NCBI GenBank assembly: GCA_019358975.1
Contig: JAHHIL010000002.1
Span: forward strand, 248,001 to 312,000
Length of the DNA: 64,000 nucleotides
DNA from: Trichocoleus desertorum ATA4-8-CV12
GTDB taxonomy: Bacteria; Cyanobacteriota; Cyanobacteriia; FACHB-46
Direction: 5' to 3'
A program made the translations under genes and the position numbers. Below, one piece after another: positions 47,124 to 55,517 of this stretch (the stretch's first letter is position 1; the number at the start of each line of letters is the position of its first letter). The notes beneath the pieces are model-generated. The model made no database searches and had not been told where the DNA came from. It worked only from the letters and a program-made list of their open reading frames with translations.

Positions 47124-48407
47124 CTAGTTCGTTACCCTTGGCGGTTGAGCAGGCGCAACAAATAAGGTTTTGAATCCCTGTCTGCGGGTTTGCGGCGATT
47201 CTGGCGCAATATAGCTCCACAAACTTTCCCAGTAAAAAAAGGAAACGCCATCGAACCCTTGATCGCGTGTGGCCTGCACTTGCTCCTGAATCTGCTGCAT
47301 GTTCACGGGTCGCCCCCAAGAGCCTGTCAGAATTCCCACAGCCACTGGAATCCGTTGACGTGCTAACTGCACCGCAGGTTGTTGTAGTTCGGCGACAAAA
47401 GTCGGCAAGCTCTGGCGATAGACTTGCAAAACCAGTTCTTCAATCCATCCCCGTTGCACCCAGGTTTGCCAATCTTGCAGATAGGTTTTGTAGGAAAATC
47501 CTTGAGGGTTGGGGGATAAGGTGATCAAGCAGTAGGGCCGCACCAACTTCACCGCTCGAAAAATTTGCTCCATCAAAGCGGTGATTTTATCTGCTCGCCA
47601 GCGCATCCATTCCGGATCTAAAGGGTTGCTGGGAGGCGGTGTGCCACGATGTTCTTGCTGGTAAAGCTTGACTGTAAAAGCGTCGTAACCAAAATCTACT
47701 GGCAGCCCAAAGTGATCGTCGAGTTGGATGCCAGCAACATCATAGTGAGTCGCCACTTCCACAATCAGATCGAGGATGAGTGCTTGCACTTCTGGATGCA
47801 GTGGGTTTAGCCAGACTCGACGGATACTAAACTGCTGCCATATTTTCTGCTGAGCCAAGTCTAGCCAAGATGGTGATTGGGTTTGAGTAGTATTGGGTAA
47901 AGCTAATTGCTCCCAATCTGAGCGAATGGCTGTGGTGCCATCTTGGCGGCTGGTGAGCCAATTAGGATGTTGCTGCACCAGAGCCGAGCTAGCGGGAGCC
48001 ATAAAGCCGTATTCGAACCAAGGAATTATTCTCAGACCTTGCTGGTTTCCCTGCTGAACCATCTCCGCTAAAAGGTCTTTGCCTAAACGCAGACTGGTTA
48101 GCATGGGGTCTTGCGATCGCCCAATGCTCCGCCTCAGTACAAAGCTGGGATAGAGGGTATGCCCCCGATTCCAGACGACGGGGTAGACCGTATTGAAGTG
48201 GAGCTGAGATAGCTGCTTGAAGGCTTGCTGGACTCCCCCAGGCCGAAACAGAACAGCACTTGCGACGTTGGTCAGCCAGACTCCGCGTAGTTCGGTTAAT
48301 GCTGGGGCCGCTGGTGGTGTGGGTCGCTGCGCTGGCAATACTAAAAGCACAACCACCAACATTAAAGAGAGTAAGCAGACCAGCCCAGTCTGAAACTTCT
48401 TGTCCAT
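47124..48407 (-). CDS. Glycoside-hydrolase-like protein (GHL10/DUF187 type)
   Basis: A 427-residue exported protein. An N-terminal hydrophobic segment (LVCLLSLMLVVVLLVLPAQRP) is followed by ELRGVWLTNVASAVLFRPGGVQQAFKQLSQLHFNTVYPVVWNRGHTLYPS, the start of the GHL10 family TIM barrel, and GIQLDDHFGLP with acidic residues at a strand end, expected catalytic positions. Members act on extracellular polysaccharide or peptidoglycan-like substrates; the substrate is unknown. It is the first gene of a two-gene unit with the membrane protein. Confidence 0.87.
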   Translation of the reverse strand: MDKKFQTGLVCLLSLMLVVVLLVLPAQRPTPPAAPALTELRGVWLTNVASAVLFRPGGVQQAFKQLSQLHFNTVYPVVWNRGHTLYPSFVLRRSIGRSQDPMLTSLRLGKDLLAEMVQQGNQQGLRIIPWFEYGFMAPASSALVQQHPNWLTSRQDGTTAIRSDWEQLALPNTTQTQSPSWLDLAQQKIWQQFSIRRVWLNPLHPEVQALILDLIVEVATHYDVAGIQLDDHFGLPVDFGYDAFTVKLYQQEHRGTPPPSNPLDPEWMRWRADKITALMEQIFRAVKLVRPYCLITLSPNPQGFSYKTYLQDWQTWVQRGWIEELVLQVYRQSLPTFVAELQQPAVQLARQRIPVAVGILTGSWGRPVNMQQIQEQVQATRDQGFDGVSFFYWESLWSYIAPESPQTRRQGFKTLFVAPAQPPRVTN

Positions 48408-48468
48408 CCCCTTGCATTAACCAACTTTCTAGAGTCTAGCTGGCGATCGCTCTAGCGGCTCTAGGTCT

Positions 48469-49527
48469 TTAGGGAACTTGCCAAATTCTCTCGTGATATT
48501 GAGCTGGCTCCGCGTAGGGGTCAACGGCAGGATGATCGTGGCCATGCCCATGCCCGTGAGCTTGATCGTGGCTGTGTCCGTGATCATGCCCATGATCGTG
48601 ATGATGGTGGCCGTGATCGTGGCTATGACCGCCACCATTGCCAACAGCCGCCAGACGAAACTTACACATTTCGCAGTTCATTTGCACTTGGCCCAGTTGG
48701 GTTTCAATTTCCCGTTCTCGCAGAATCAAGAAGAGTTGGGGATGTAAGCCCATTTCTGGCAGACAGGTCATAGAGATGTCGGGATACTGGTCTTGTTGCT
48801 GGGCGGTGATGTCAAAAATTTTCTTCATCAACAACCCTGTGAACAGGAAGTAAGGCAGGACGATGATGCGTTTGGGGTCGTAGAGACGGGCGCGCCGGAA
48901 GCCTTCTTCTAGACGGGGATGGGTGATGCCAATAAAGCAGGTTTCTACGGTGCTATAGCCGCTGCCTTCCCAGAGGATGCGAGCCATTTTGTAAACGTCA
49001 CCGTTAGCATCGGGATCGCTGGCTCCGCGACCGACAAACAGCAGGACGGTATCTTTGCGTTCGATGCCTTGGGGGTTCCATTGGGGTTGGTCGAGTTCGG
49101 CTAGACGCGATCGCCACAAGTCTAAAATTCCAGGAGTGATGCCAAAGTGCCGACCATAGTGGAACTTGACTTGGGGATGACGCTGACGGGCGCGATCGAG
49201 TTCATTGGTGACATCGAATTTGTTATGTCGTGCGGCAAAGAGCAAAATTGGCAGGACGGAAAATTCGGTATAGCCTTGCTCGACGCACTGGTCAACGCCT
49301 TCTTGAATGGAAGGGGCGGTGAGTTCGAGGAAGCAAGGAACTGCGGGGCGGGAGGTATCTAGGGCTTGGTAGGCTGCGGCAAATTCGAGAAAGCTCCGCC
49401 GTCCGTCTTCATCCCGACTGCCATGCCCGATGAGTAACAGGGGGCGCTGCATGGGTAGAGGTGGTAATGGCGCTGTAGGGGCAGCAGCATCGATCGCATT
49501 CAACAGGGTTGAATTGGTGGTTAGCAT
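48469..49527 (-). CDS. cbiX: Sirohydrochlorin cobalt/iron chelatase with His-rich tail
   Basis: A 352-residue protein. The chelatase domain covers 25-290: [20 protein letters not shown] holds the catalytic His, and the second half has [25 protein letters not shown]. This two-domain form inserts cobalt (or iron) into sirohydrochlorin. After residue about 295, a Gly/His/Asp-rich stretch of about 40 residues contains over 15 His ([19 protein letters not shown] and more), likely a metal store or chaperone site. A cobalamin riboswitch lies upstream, so the gene should be repressed by B12. Cys pair CEMCKF at about 283-288 precedes the tail. Confidence 0.93.
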   Translation of the reverse strand: MLTTNSTLLNAIDAAAPTAPLPPLPMQRPLLLIGHGSRDEDGRRSFLEFAAAYQALDTSRPAVPCFLELTAPSIQEGVDQCVEQGYTEFSVLPILLFAARHNKFDVTNELDRARQRHPQVKFHYGRHFGITPGILDLWRSRLAELDQPQWNPQGIERKDTVLLFVGRGASDPDANGDVYKMARILWEGSGYSTVETCFIGITHPRLEEGFRRARLYDPKRIIVLPYFLFTGLLMKKIFDITAQQQDQYPDISMTCLPEMGLHPQLFLILREREIETQLGQVQMNCEMCKFRLAAVGNGGGHSHDHGHHHHDHGHDHGHSHDQAHGHGHGHDHPAVDPYAEPAQYHERIWQVP

Positions 49528-49559
49528 GAGTCAAATCCTCTTTCCCGTGTGACGCAGGA

Positions 49560-49715
49560 AGTGAGTGAAGTGGTAACAGATAGGCGTTCTGGCTGAGGAG
49601 AGCTGATACTCGATCAGGTCCGAAATTTCAGCTCCATTGACAGCTGCGGCACAGCACCGGACTCGCACCGGATTTTCCCTATCTTGCTACTGTTCACGTG
49701 TGCTTCGTTATCTTA
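49560..49715 (-). promoter_or_regulatory. Cobalamin (B12) riboswitch of cbiX
   Basis: On the minus strand the leader contains the conserved core GGGAAAATCCGGTGCGAGTCC, then GCTGTGCCGCAGCTGT, and finally the B12-box-like AGCCAGAACGCCTATCTG, in the right order and spacing for the adenosyl/methylcobalamin class. It ends about 30-50 bases before the cbiX ATG, so binding probably blocks translation initiation. The outer ends are approximate. Confidence 0.93.
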
Positions 49716-49827
49716 TCCCATCTGTTCTTGGGGCTGTATGCGGGGGAGGGGGTTGGGGGCGATCGCTCTACTATCTTTTGGTAAGGTGTAGTGCGCTCTC
49801 ACCTTATCAATACGGCAAACCAAAGCC

Positions 49828-49888
49828 TTGGGGGCGCTTGCCCCCAAACCCCCGCTGAGGGACGGTTGCGTCCCCCAGACCCCCTCCA
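49828..49888. repeat. Tandem GC-rich hairpin repeat
   Basis: TTGGGGGC-GCTT-GCCCCCAA (49828-49847) is a perfect 8-base-pair hairpin, followed by GGGACG-GTTG-CGTCCC (49859-49874). The same two-hairpin block is a common dispersed repeat in cyanobacterial genomes. Confidence 0.7.
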
Positions 49889-49995
49889 GACGAAGTTGAG
49901 TGTGGGTATTTCGAGTCTTTGGTCGTGTTAGAGATTGGCTATTGGTTCGTAGCTCTTCACCCCTGTCTCCTCTCCCCTCACTTCCTGACTCCTCC

Positions 49996-50051
49996 TCCTT
50001 CATCCTTCCTCCTTCATCCCTCCTCCTTCATCCTTCCTCCTTCATCCTTCC
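49996..50051 (+). repeat. Tandem 14-base repeat (four units) abutting a start codon
   Basis: Four head-to-tail units of TCCTTCATCCTTCC (second unit with one change) end one base before the ATG of the glycosyltransferase. Each unit is two heptamers, so this is the heptanucleotide short tandem repeat type of cyanobacteria. It replaces any normal ribosome-binding site. Confidence 0.85.
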
Positions 50052-50052
50052 C

Positions 50053-51336
50053 ATGCTGCGATCGCGACTTGCCTACATTTCATTCGATACGGTGCCTGCG
50101 CCGAAGGGGGCGGCGGTGCATATTGCGGCTTTTACTCAGGCGTTGGGTGGGGCTTTTGGAGGGGTGGAGTTGGTGACGGTGGCTCCAACTTTGGAGGCTG
50201 TGGTGGGGCGGGAGTTATGGCCTCAGGTGCGGCAGTTGGCGTTGCCTGCGGTGGGGGATACTTTAATTCGTCGGGTGCTGGATTTTCGGCTGCGATTGGG
50301 GCAATGGTGGCAGGGGCGGCGGTTTGAGGTGGTGCAGGTGCGATCGCCTTTTGAGGGGTTTCCGATCGCGCTGAACAAGGACAAGTTGGGCGATCGCTTA
50401 ATTTTTGAGGTGAATGGGTTGCCGTCAATTGAGCTGAAGTATCGCTATCCAGCGGTGGCTGAGGATACGGAGCTGATGCAGAAGTTGGTGGCACAGGAGC
50501 AAGTTTGCTTGGATGCCGCAGATTTGGTGGTGACGCCGAGTGTGGTGACGCAAGCTTATTTGGTCAGTAGGGGAGTCGCTGCGAGCAAAATTCGCGTGAT
50601 TCCCAATGGAGTAGATTTGGAGATTTTCCGGTATCAAGCACCTTGCTCAGAGTGCCTTTTAGAGGCCCCCCTAGCCCCCCAAATTTGGGGGGAAATAGAT
50701 TCAAAGTCCCCCAAATTTGGGGGATTTAGGGGGCAAAGGTTTCAACCCCACCCTTTTCATTTGCTCTACTTCGGGACGCTATCAGCTTGGCAGGGGGTGG
50801 GGCTGACGATTGAGGCGTTGGCTTTGTACTGTCGAGATTTTTCGGGTCGGCTGACAATTGTGGGGCAGGGGCGGGGTGATCAGGCGATCGCGCTGCAAAA
50901 GTTGGCGGCGAAGTTGGGGGTCGCCGATCGCATGCAAATCATTGCGCCTGTTTCTCAAGGTGAACTTGTGAATTTGATGCACCAAGCGGATGCGATCGCG
51001 GCTCCTTTAACGGCAAACGATCGCAATTTGGTTCAGGGCTGTTGTCCCCTGAAGGTGTTGGAAGGGATGGCTTCTGGAACGCCTGTGATCGCCAGCGATC
51101 TACCTGTGGTGCGGGAATTTGGGACTGCTGATGAGCATTTTTTGTTAGTTCAGCCGGGTTCAGCGAAAGCTTTTAAGGATGCGATGGTGCGGTTAAAGAC
51201 AGAGGCAGAATTGGGGGCTAGGTTAGCGATCGCGGCTCGTCAGCGCATTGAAACTCACTACACTTGGCACCAAGCGGGCGCTGCTCTGGTGACTGCCTAT
51301 GAGGAACTGGGGATTAAGCGATCGCAGATGGTTTGA
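50053..51336 (+). CDS. Glycosyltransferase family 4 with in-frame repeat insertion
   Basis: A 427-residue GT-B glycosyltransferase starting MLRSRLAYISFDTVPAPKGAAVHI. The N-terminal domain ends near SKIRVIPNGVDLEIF; the C-terminal nucleotide-sugar domain follows with LLYFGTLSAWQGVGLTIEAL, and PLKVLEGMASGTPVIASDLPVVREF is the donor-binding motif. Between the two halves lies about 30 residues encoded by a palindromic repeat (50655-50742), in frame. There is no Shine-Dalgarno; the tandem array sits directly before the ATG. Base composition is G-rich compared with neighbours. It overlaps the convergent glycosyltransferase by 40 bases. The sugar acceptor is unknown. Confidence 0.85.
   Translation: MLRSRLAYISFDTVPAPKGAAVHIAAFTQALGGAFGGVELVTVAPTLEAVVGRELWPQVRQLALPAVGDTLIRRVLDFRLRLGQWWQGRRFEVVQVRSPFEGFPIALNKDKLGDRLIFEVNGLPSIELKYRYPAVAEDTELMQKLVAQEQVCLDAADLVVTPSVVTQAYLVSRGVAASKIRVIPNGVDLEIFRYQAPCSECLLEAPLAPQIWGEIDSKSPKFGGFRGQRFQPHPFHLLYFGTLSAWQGVGLTIEALALYCRDFSGRLTIVGQGRGDQAIALQKLAAKLGVADRMQIIAPVSQGELVNLMHQADAIAAPLTANDRNLVQGCCPLKVLEGMASGTPVIASDLPVVREFGTADEHFLLVQPGSAKAFKDAMVRLKTEAELGARLAIAARQRIETHYTWHQAGAALVTAYEELGIKRSQMV
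50655..50742. repeat. Palindromic repeat element inserted in a coding region
   Basis: About 88 bases with two CCCCCAAATTTGGGGG cores (50675-50692 and 50708-50723) and outer inverted arms GCCCCCCTAG / TTTAGGGGGC. It is the same type as palindromes dispersed in cyanobacterial intergenic regions. Here it is translated without a stop, between the glycosyltransferase domains. The ends are approximate. Confidence 0.8.
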
Positions 51337-52478
51337 AGCTTAGTTTTTTCTTGGTCTAAGGAGTAATGGGTGAGGATGAGATCGCGGGCTGCTTGGCCAA
51401 TGGTTTGTCGCACGATAGGTTCCTGGTCTAACAACTCCAGGGCGATCGCGCCGAGTTGATGTAACTGAAACCGAGGTAGCAAAAAGCCGTTTTTGCCATG
51501 TTCAATCACTTCGGTATTGCCGCCTGCGTCACTGGCGATACAGCACAGCCCACAGGCCATGGCTTCGAGCAGTGCGTTGGGCATGCCTTCCCAGAGTGAA
51601 GGTTGTAGGTAGAGGTCACAGAGTTGTAAATGCCGAGCGACTGCTTCTGGAGATGGCAAATGGCCTGTGGTGATAATTCGCTGCACGTCTTCTGGGTGCT
51701 GCATGGCATAGGTCTGCAACACGGCTTGCTCGGTCGGACGCACTTCACCAATAATTAGTAAGCAAGCAGGACGTTGGCTGCGTACGGTGGTGAGGGCATC
51801 GAGGAGAAACTGTTGGCCTTTCTTTTCTCGCAGTTCACCGGAAAACCCTAAAACTATCTCGTCTGGGGCAATTCCTAGGGAAGTTTTGAGGGCAGCGATC
51901 GCCTCTTTTGCCAAAATGGCGGGGCGAAATTGTTGCGTGTCTACAACGTTGGGCAGGAGTAGCGTGTCCTCTCGCCTAGACAAGCGCTGAATTTTCTGGT
52001 TTAAGTCTTGGCTAACGGCTGTAATTAAGCTGGTTCGCTCTAAAGTCCACTGCAAGCGAGCAAAGTCACCGGGTGGAAATAGGATGCGATCGATGTCATT
52101 TCCCCTGGCACTAACCAGGCTGGGTAGTTGCTGACCTTCCGCCCACCATACGGCAAGAAATCCAGACGGGAACAAATAGTGTCCCCAAACCGCATTGTAC
52201 GGATAAATTTGGTGCAGCCAATCCAACACATTCAGGGTATGCGGCATCGTCATATCCCAAGCGCGGTACAGGCCAATGCGATGCACGCGCAATTTCCCGG
52301 CGTCGGTTTCAATCACCTCCGGTAGCAGCACCTCTCCCGGCGGCAAATAGCGGCTCCAGGTCACGACATCGACATCCACACCCAATTGGCAAAGGGTAGA
52401 GGTAATGCGACCCGCACTGGTAGCGACTCCCCCTAAGTCAGGCGGAAATCGCTCGGTAATGAAGAGAAGATGCTGCAA
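51297..52478 (-). CDS. Glycosyltransferase family 4
   Basis: A 393-residue GT-B enzyme. It starts MQHLLFITERFPPDLGGVATSAGRI (Gly-Gly phosphate/acceptor loop), the interdomain part is LLLPNVVDTQQFRP, and the C-terminal domain has LGFSGELREKKGQQFLLDAL, and SLWEGMPNALLEAMACGLCCIASDAGGNTEVIEHGKNGFL, the E-x7-E donor motif. The substrate is unknown; with the convergent neighbour it may serve cell-surface glycan synthesis. The 3' end overlaps the neighbour by 40 bases. Confidence 0.92.
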   Translation of the reverse strand: MQHLLFITERFPPDLGGVATSAGRITSTLCQLGVDVDVVTWSRYLPPGEVLLPEVIETDAGKLRVHRIGLYRAWDMTMPHTLNVLDWLHQIYPYNAVWGHYLFPSGFLAVWWAEGQQLPSLVSARGNDIDRILFPPGDFARLQWTLERTSLITAVSQDLNQKIQRLSRREDTLLLPNVVDTQQFRPAILAKEAIAALKTSLGIAPDEIVLGFSGELREKKGQQFLLDALTTVRSQRPACLLIIGEVRPTEQAVLQTYAMQHPEDVQRIITTGHLPSPEAVARHLQLCDLYLQPSLWEGMPNALLEAMACGLCCIASDAGGNTEVIEHGKNGFLLPRFQLHQLGAIALELLDQEPIVRQTIGQAARDLILTHYSLDQEKTKLQTICDRLIPSSS

Positions 52479-52553
52479 CGGTAAACGGTCAGTCAGCGGT
52501 ATTTGAGGATTGAATGAGGCGATCGCGACAATAAATCTAGCTGGGGAATCTAA

Positions 52554-52979
52554 CTAGGGCTCAATTCTGACAGATAGAATTTTGTCGTCTTTACGAATCG
52601 CATTCACGACATCTATATCCTCAGTTTTGCCAAACACGGTGTGCTTGCCATCAAGGTGAGCTTGAGGCGAATGGCAAATAAAGAATTGACTGCCGCCTGT
52701 ATCTTTACCAGCATGAGCCATCGATAGGCTACCCGCCAAGTGCTTGTTGGGGTTGCCAGCCGTTTCACATTTGATTTTGTAACCTGGGCCTCCGGTGCCT
52801 GTGCCTTGAGGACAGCCGCCCTGAATCATGAAGTCAGAAATCACGCGGTGGAAGGTTAGACCGTCGTAAAACCCTTTATTGGCAAGATCAGTAAAATTCT
52901 TCACCGTGTTAGGCGCATCCTGGTCAAATAGCTCCAGGTTAATCGTGCCCCTGTCAGTTTTCATAATGGCGCGGGTCAT
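52554..52979 (-). CDS. Cyclophilin-type peptidyl-prolyl isomerase
   Basis: A 141-residue single-domain cyclophilin with [40 protein letters not shown] and [11 protein letters not shown]. It starts directly with [18 protein letters not shown] and lacks a signal peptide, so it is cytosolic. These are folding catalysts with general roles. ATG 52979 is preceded by GGAGAGACC. Confidence 0.95.
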   Translation of the reverse strand: MTRAIMKTDRGTINLELFDQDAPNTVKNFTDLANKGFYDGLTFHRVISDFMIQGGCPQGTGTGGPGYKIKCETAGNPNKHLAGSLSMAHAGKDTGGSQFFICHSPQAHLDGKHTVFGKTEDIDVVNAIRKDDKILSVRIEP

Positions 52980-53134
52980 GGTCTCTCCTTAATAAGCTGA
53001 GATGGCTGATTCTGCCAGCCAATTCATCTCATCCAGCTTAGAACAAAAGTCGCGATCGCTACATTTTGCTTTAGCAACGGTGACTCAAACTCACGCATCT
53101 AAAAGCCCCTATGAAACCAAGCTTAGGCTCAAGC

Positions 53135-53608
53135 TTAGGCAGATTCTGGATTCAGCTTTGCCAGCACCCAGGTCGCATAAGTACCAATCGGACTCCAGAT
53201 TAAATAAGGGATCAGGAGTGCCGCAGCCGTAACAGAAACGGGCGCAACCACCGCTGCTAGAATCCAACCTAGAACTGCCCCAGTACCGCCAATAAAGGTG
53301 CCAATCGTGAGGTTACGCAGCCACAGAGTTAGGGGTTGATAAACAATCGTCACGATCTCTAGCAGGAGATAGAACCCCATTAAAAACCAAGTTTTCGAGC
53401 TGCCAGGGTCTCGCTCCCAAACGTTGTAGGCAGACCAAGCGCCACAGACAAAAACCACAGCCCAAATCACCGGAATTGCGGGTTCAAAGGTAAGCCAGCT
53501 CGGACGACGTAAGCGCCGAAACCACTTGACATCACGGGGCCGAATCACACTGCCGCCGATCGCTACCAAAAATGTAACGGCTGCAATCACCATCCAAGAC
53601 TTGATCAT
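53135..53608 (-). CDS. TspO/MBR family membrane protein, copy 1
   Basis: A 157-residue protein with five transmembrane segments and the family motifs WFRRLRRPSWLTFEPAIPVIWAVVF (RRPxW and a Trp-rich loop) and LIPYLIWSPIGTYATWVLAKLN. TspO binds tetrapyrroles and is a stress-related regulator or transporter in bacteria. It is about 45-55 percent identical by eye to the next upstream gene, so the two are a tandem duplication. The start is ATG 53608. Confidence 0.85.
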   Translation of the reverse strand: MIKSWMVIAAVTFLVAIGGSVIRPRDVKWFRRLRRPSWLTFEPAIPVIWAVVFVCGAWSAYNVWERDPGSSKTWFLMGFYLLLEIVTIVYQPLTLWLRNLTIGTFIGGTGAVLGWILAAVVAPVSVTAAALLIPYLIWSPIGTYATWVLAKLNPESA

Positions 53609-53725
53609 GCCTTTACCTTCCCCTGGGCCACACGCTGCGCTTTGCCGAAATGAGTTTTAAGCAAAGATGAGTATGCAGCGATTGTGTCAGGCGATCGCAT
53701 CCGTTGGAATCGACCAGCGGAAAGA

Positions 53726-54202
53726 TTAGTGCGCTGCCTCAGGGTTGAGCCGCATCATTTCTAAAGTCGCGTACGTACCAATGGGACTCCAAATCAGGTA
53801 CGGCAAGAGCAACAGCACTGCCCGACCAGAAATCGGCCAGATGGAGCTAGCCAGGAAAACTCCTAAGACAACCCCAATGCCACCTAAGATTACGCCTACT
53901 TTGATGTTTCGCAGTCTGAGGGTCAGGGGGATGTATGCCACCGTAATCACTTCCAATAGCAAGTAAAGGCCCATCAAAAGCCACATTTGTAGACTGCCTG
54001 GGTTTTGCTCCCAAACAAAATAGGCAGAGGCGGCTCCACAGCTAAAAATGACAGTCCAAATGACAGGAATTAACGGCTCGAAGAACAACCACAATGGCCG
54101 CTGCAATTCTGCTGCCCATTTTGTATCGCGGGGTCTGATCCAAGCAGCGCCCAAAGCGACGAGAAAAGTGATGCCACCAATGACCATCCAGGATTGAATC
54201 AT
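53726..54202 (-). CDS. TspO/MBR family membrane protein, copy 2
   Basis: A 158-residue five-helix protein collinear with the preceding copy: MIQSWMVIGGITFLVALGAAWIRPRDTKW and LLPYLIWSPIGTYATLEMMRLNPE. Typical TspO has about 150-170 residues. The two lie 117 bases apart on the same strand, this one upstream. Divergence in the middle helices suggests they are not redundant. Confidence 0.85.
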   Translation of the reverse strand: MIQSWMVIGGITFLVALGAAWIRPRDTKWAAELQRPLWLFFEPLIPVIWTVIFSCGAASAYFVWEQNPGSLQMWLLMGLYLLLEVITVAYIPLTLRLRNIKVGVILGGIGVVLGVFLASSIWPISGRAVLLLLPYLIWSPIGTYATLEMMRLNPEAAH

Positions 54203-54381
54203 AATTCTTACTCTCCTAATCCTGAACCGCTTGCTTCACGGATTGAGGCGGCTCAGCTTATGTTCATGGTGGCAAGCGCGTCAAAGACCTAAATCAGTCG
54301 TGGGTGAGAACCTGCTCAAAACCAATTTAAGGCAGGAGTTTAGACAGTGGTAGTTAAACAGTGGCAGTTAGATGGTGGCGG

Positions 54382-55371
54382 TTAGACGGTGGCGATCGCT
54401 TCTGGCAGTAGTCCCTTCTCAGCTAACCATTGCTGATTAAACAATCGGGACTGATACCGCGAACCGCTATCACACAGAATGGTCGTAATGATGTGTCCAG
54501 GCCCCATTTGTTTCGCCAGAGCCACAGCAGCAGCCACATTAATCCCGCTAGAACCACCCACAAATAAACCTTCTTCTCGCAGCAAGCGATAGACAACCTC
54601 TACGCACTCCTGATCATGAATGCGAATGGCATCATCCGCAGGTGCGCCTTCCATGTTGGCCGTGATGCGGCTGTTGCCAATCCCTTCGGTAATGGAACTC
54701 CCTTCTGAGCTCGTTTCGCCTGTTTTCACATAACTGTAGAGACCGCTGCCCATTGGATCAGCCAATACTACTCTGATATTGGGGTTCTTTTCTTTGAGAA
54801 ACATTCCGACCCCAGCGTAAGTACCACCCGTGCCAGTCGAAGTGATCCAAGCATCTACTTTGCCTTCAGTTTGTGCCCAAATCTCTGGCCCAGTGGTTTC
54901 GTAGTGCGCCAACCGATTGGCTAAGTTATCAAACTGGTTCGCCCAGATCGCATTCTCCATCTCTTCTGCGATACGACCAGAGAGCCTAACGTAGTTGTTG
55001 GGGTCTTTATAGGGCACAGCAGGCACCGGACGTACTTCTGCCCCTAAAGTCCGTAAGGTGTCAATTTTTTCTTGAGATTGAGTATCTGGAATGATGATCA
55101 GGCACTTGTAACCCTTGGCGTTGCAGATATGGGCTAAACCAATGCCTGTGTTGCCTGCGGTGCCTTCTACCACGGTGCCACCAGGCTTCAGCAACCCTTT
55201 CTTTTCGGCATCTTCAATCATGTAGAGCGCGGCTCGGTCTTTCACAGAGCCACCGGGGTTGAGAAACTCGGCCTTGCCTAGAATTTCGCACCCCGTCTCT
55301 TCGCTGAAGCTGTGCAACCGAATTAAGGGGGTGTTGCCGACGCTGCCGACAAATCCATTTTTAATATCCAT
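54382..55371 (-). CDS. cysK: Cysteine synthase A family PLP enzyme
   Basis: A 329-residue beta-family PLP enzyme. The PLP Lys is in NPGGSVKDRAALYMIEDA; the substrate loop reads EGTAGNTGIGLA, a variant of the classic PTSGNTG. GTGGTYAGVGMFLKEKN binds the cofactor phosphate. CysK makes cysteine from O-acetylserine and sulfide. The EGTAGNTG variant marks a subgroup whose members are sometimes cystathionine beta-synthase-like, so the exact substrate is less sure. The gene is followed by about 180 bases up to the TspO pair. Confidence 0.88.
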   Translation of the reverse strand: MDIKNGFVGSVGNTPLIRLHSFSEETGCEILGKAEFLNPGGSVKDRAALYMIEDAEKKGLLKPGGTVVEGTAGNTGIGLAHICNAKGYKCLIIIPDTQSQEKIDTLRTLGAEVRPVPAVPYKDPNNYVRLSGRIAEEMENAIWANQFDNLANRLAHYETTGPEIWAQTEGKVDAWITSTGTGGTYAGVGMFLKEKNPNIRVVLADPMGSGLYSYVKTGETSSEGSSITEGIGNSRITANMEGAPADDAIRIHDQECVEVVYRLLREEGLFVGGSSGINVAAAVALAKQMGPGHIITTILCDSGSRYQSRLFNQQWLAEKGLLPEAIATV

Positions 55372-55517
55372 GCTGAGTTACCTATTGCTTCCCTTTAAAA
55401 ATTTTGACTTATAGACGTGACAGGATGGTGGTTTTAGTCAAAGGCGATCGCCTAATTTCCAGTCTTCTAATCCCTAGCTATTAAAATAAAATCACCCTGC
55501 GATCGCTGCCTCTGTCT

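Larger units (their letters stand above)
49528..50052. other. Divergent region cbiX/glycosyltransferase with riboswitch and repeats
   Basis: These 525 bases hold the cobalamin riboswitch (minus strand), a pair of GC-rich hairpins (49828-49888) and a 14-base tandem array (49996-50051). Between them there is no gene. An open frame from 49900 is continuous with the glycosyltransferase but reads through the tandem array and is not a credible protein start. Confidence 0.65.

Noticed and set aside
49900-50052. Upstream extension of the glycosyltransferase frame
   Set aside because: It would translate the tandem 14-base array into a Pro/Ser-rich stretch; the family's conserved N-terminus begins at the ATG at 50053.
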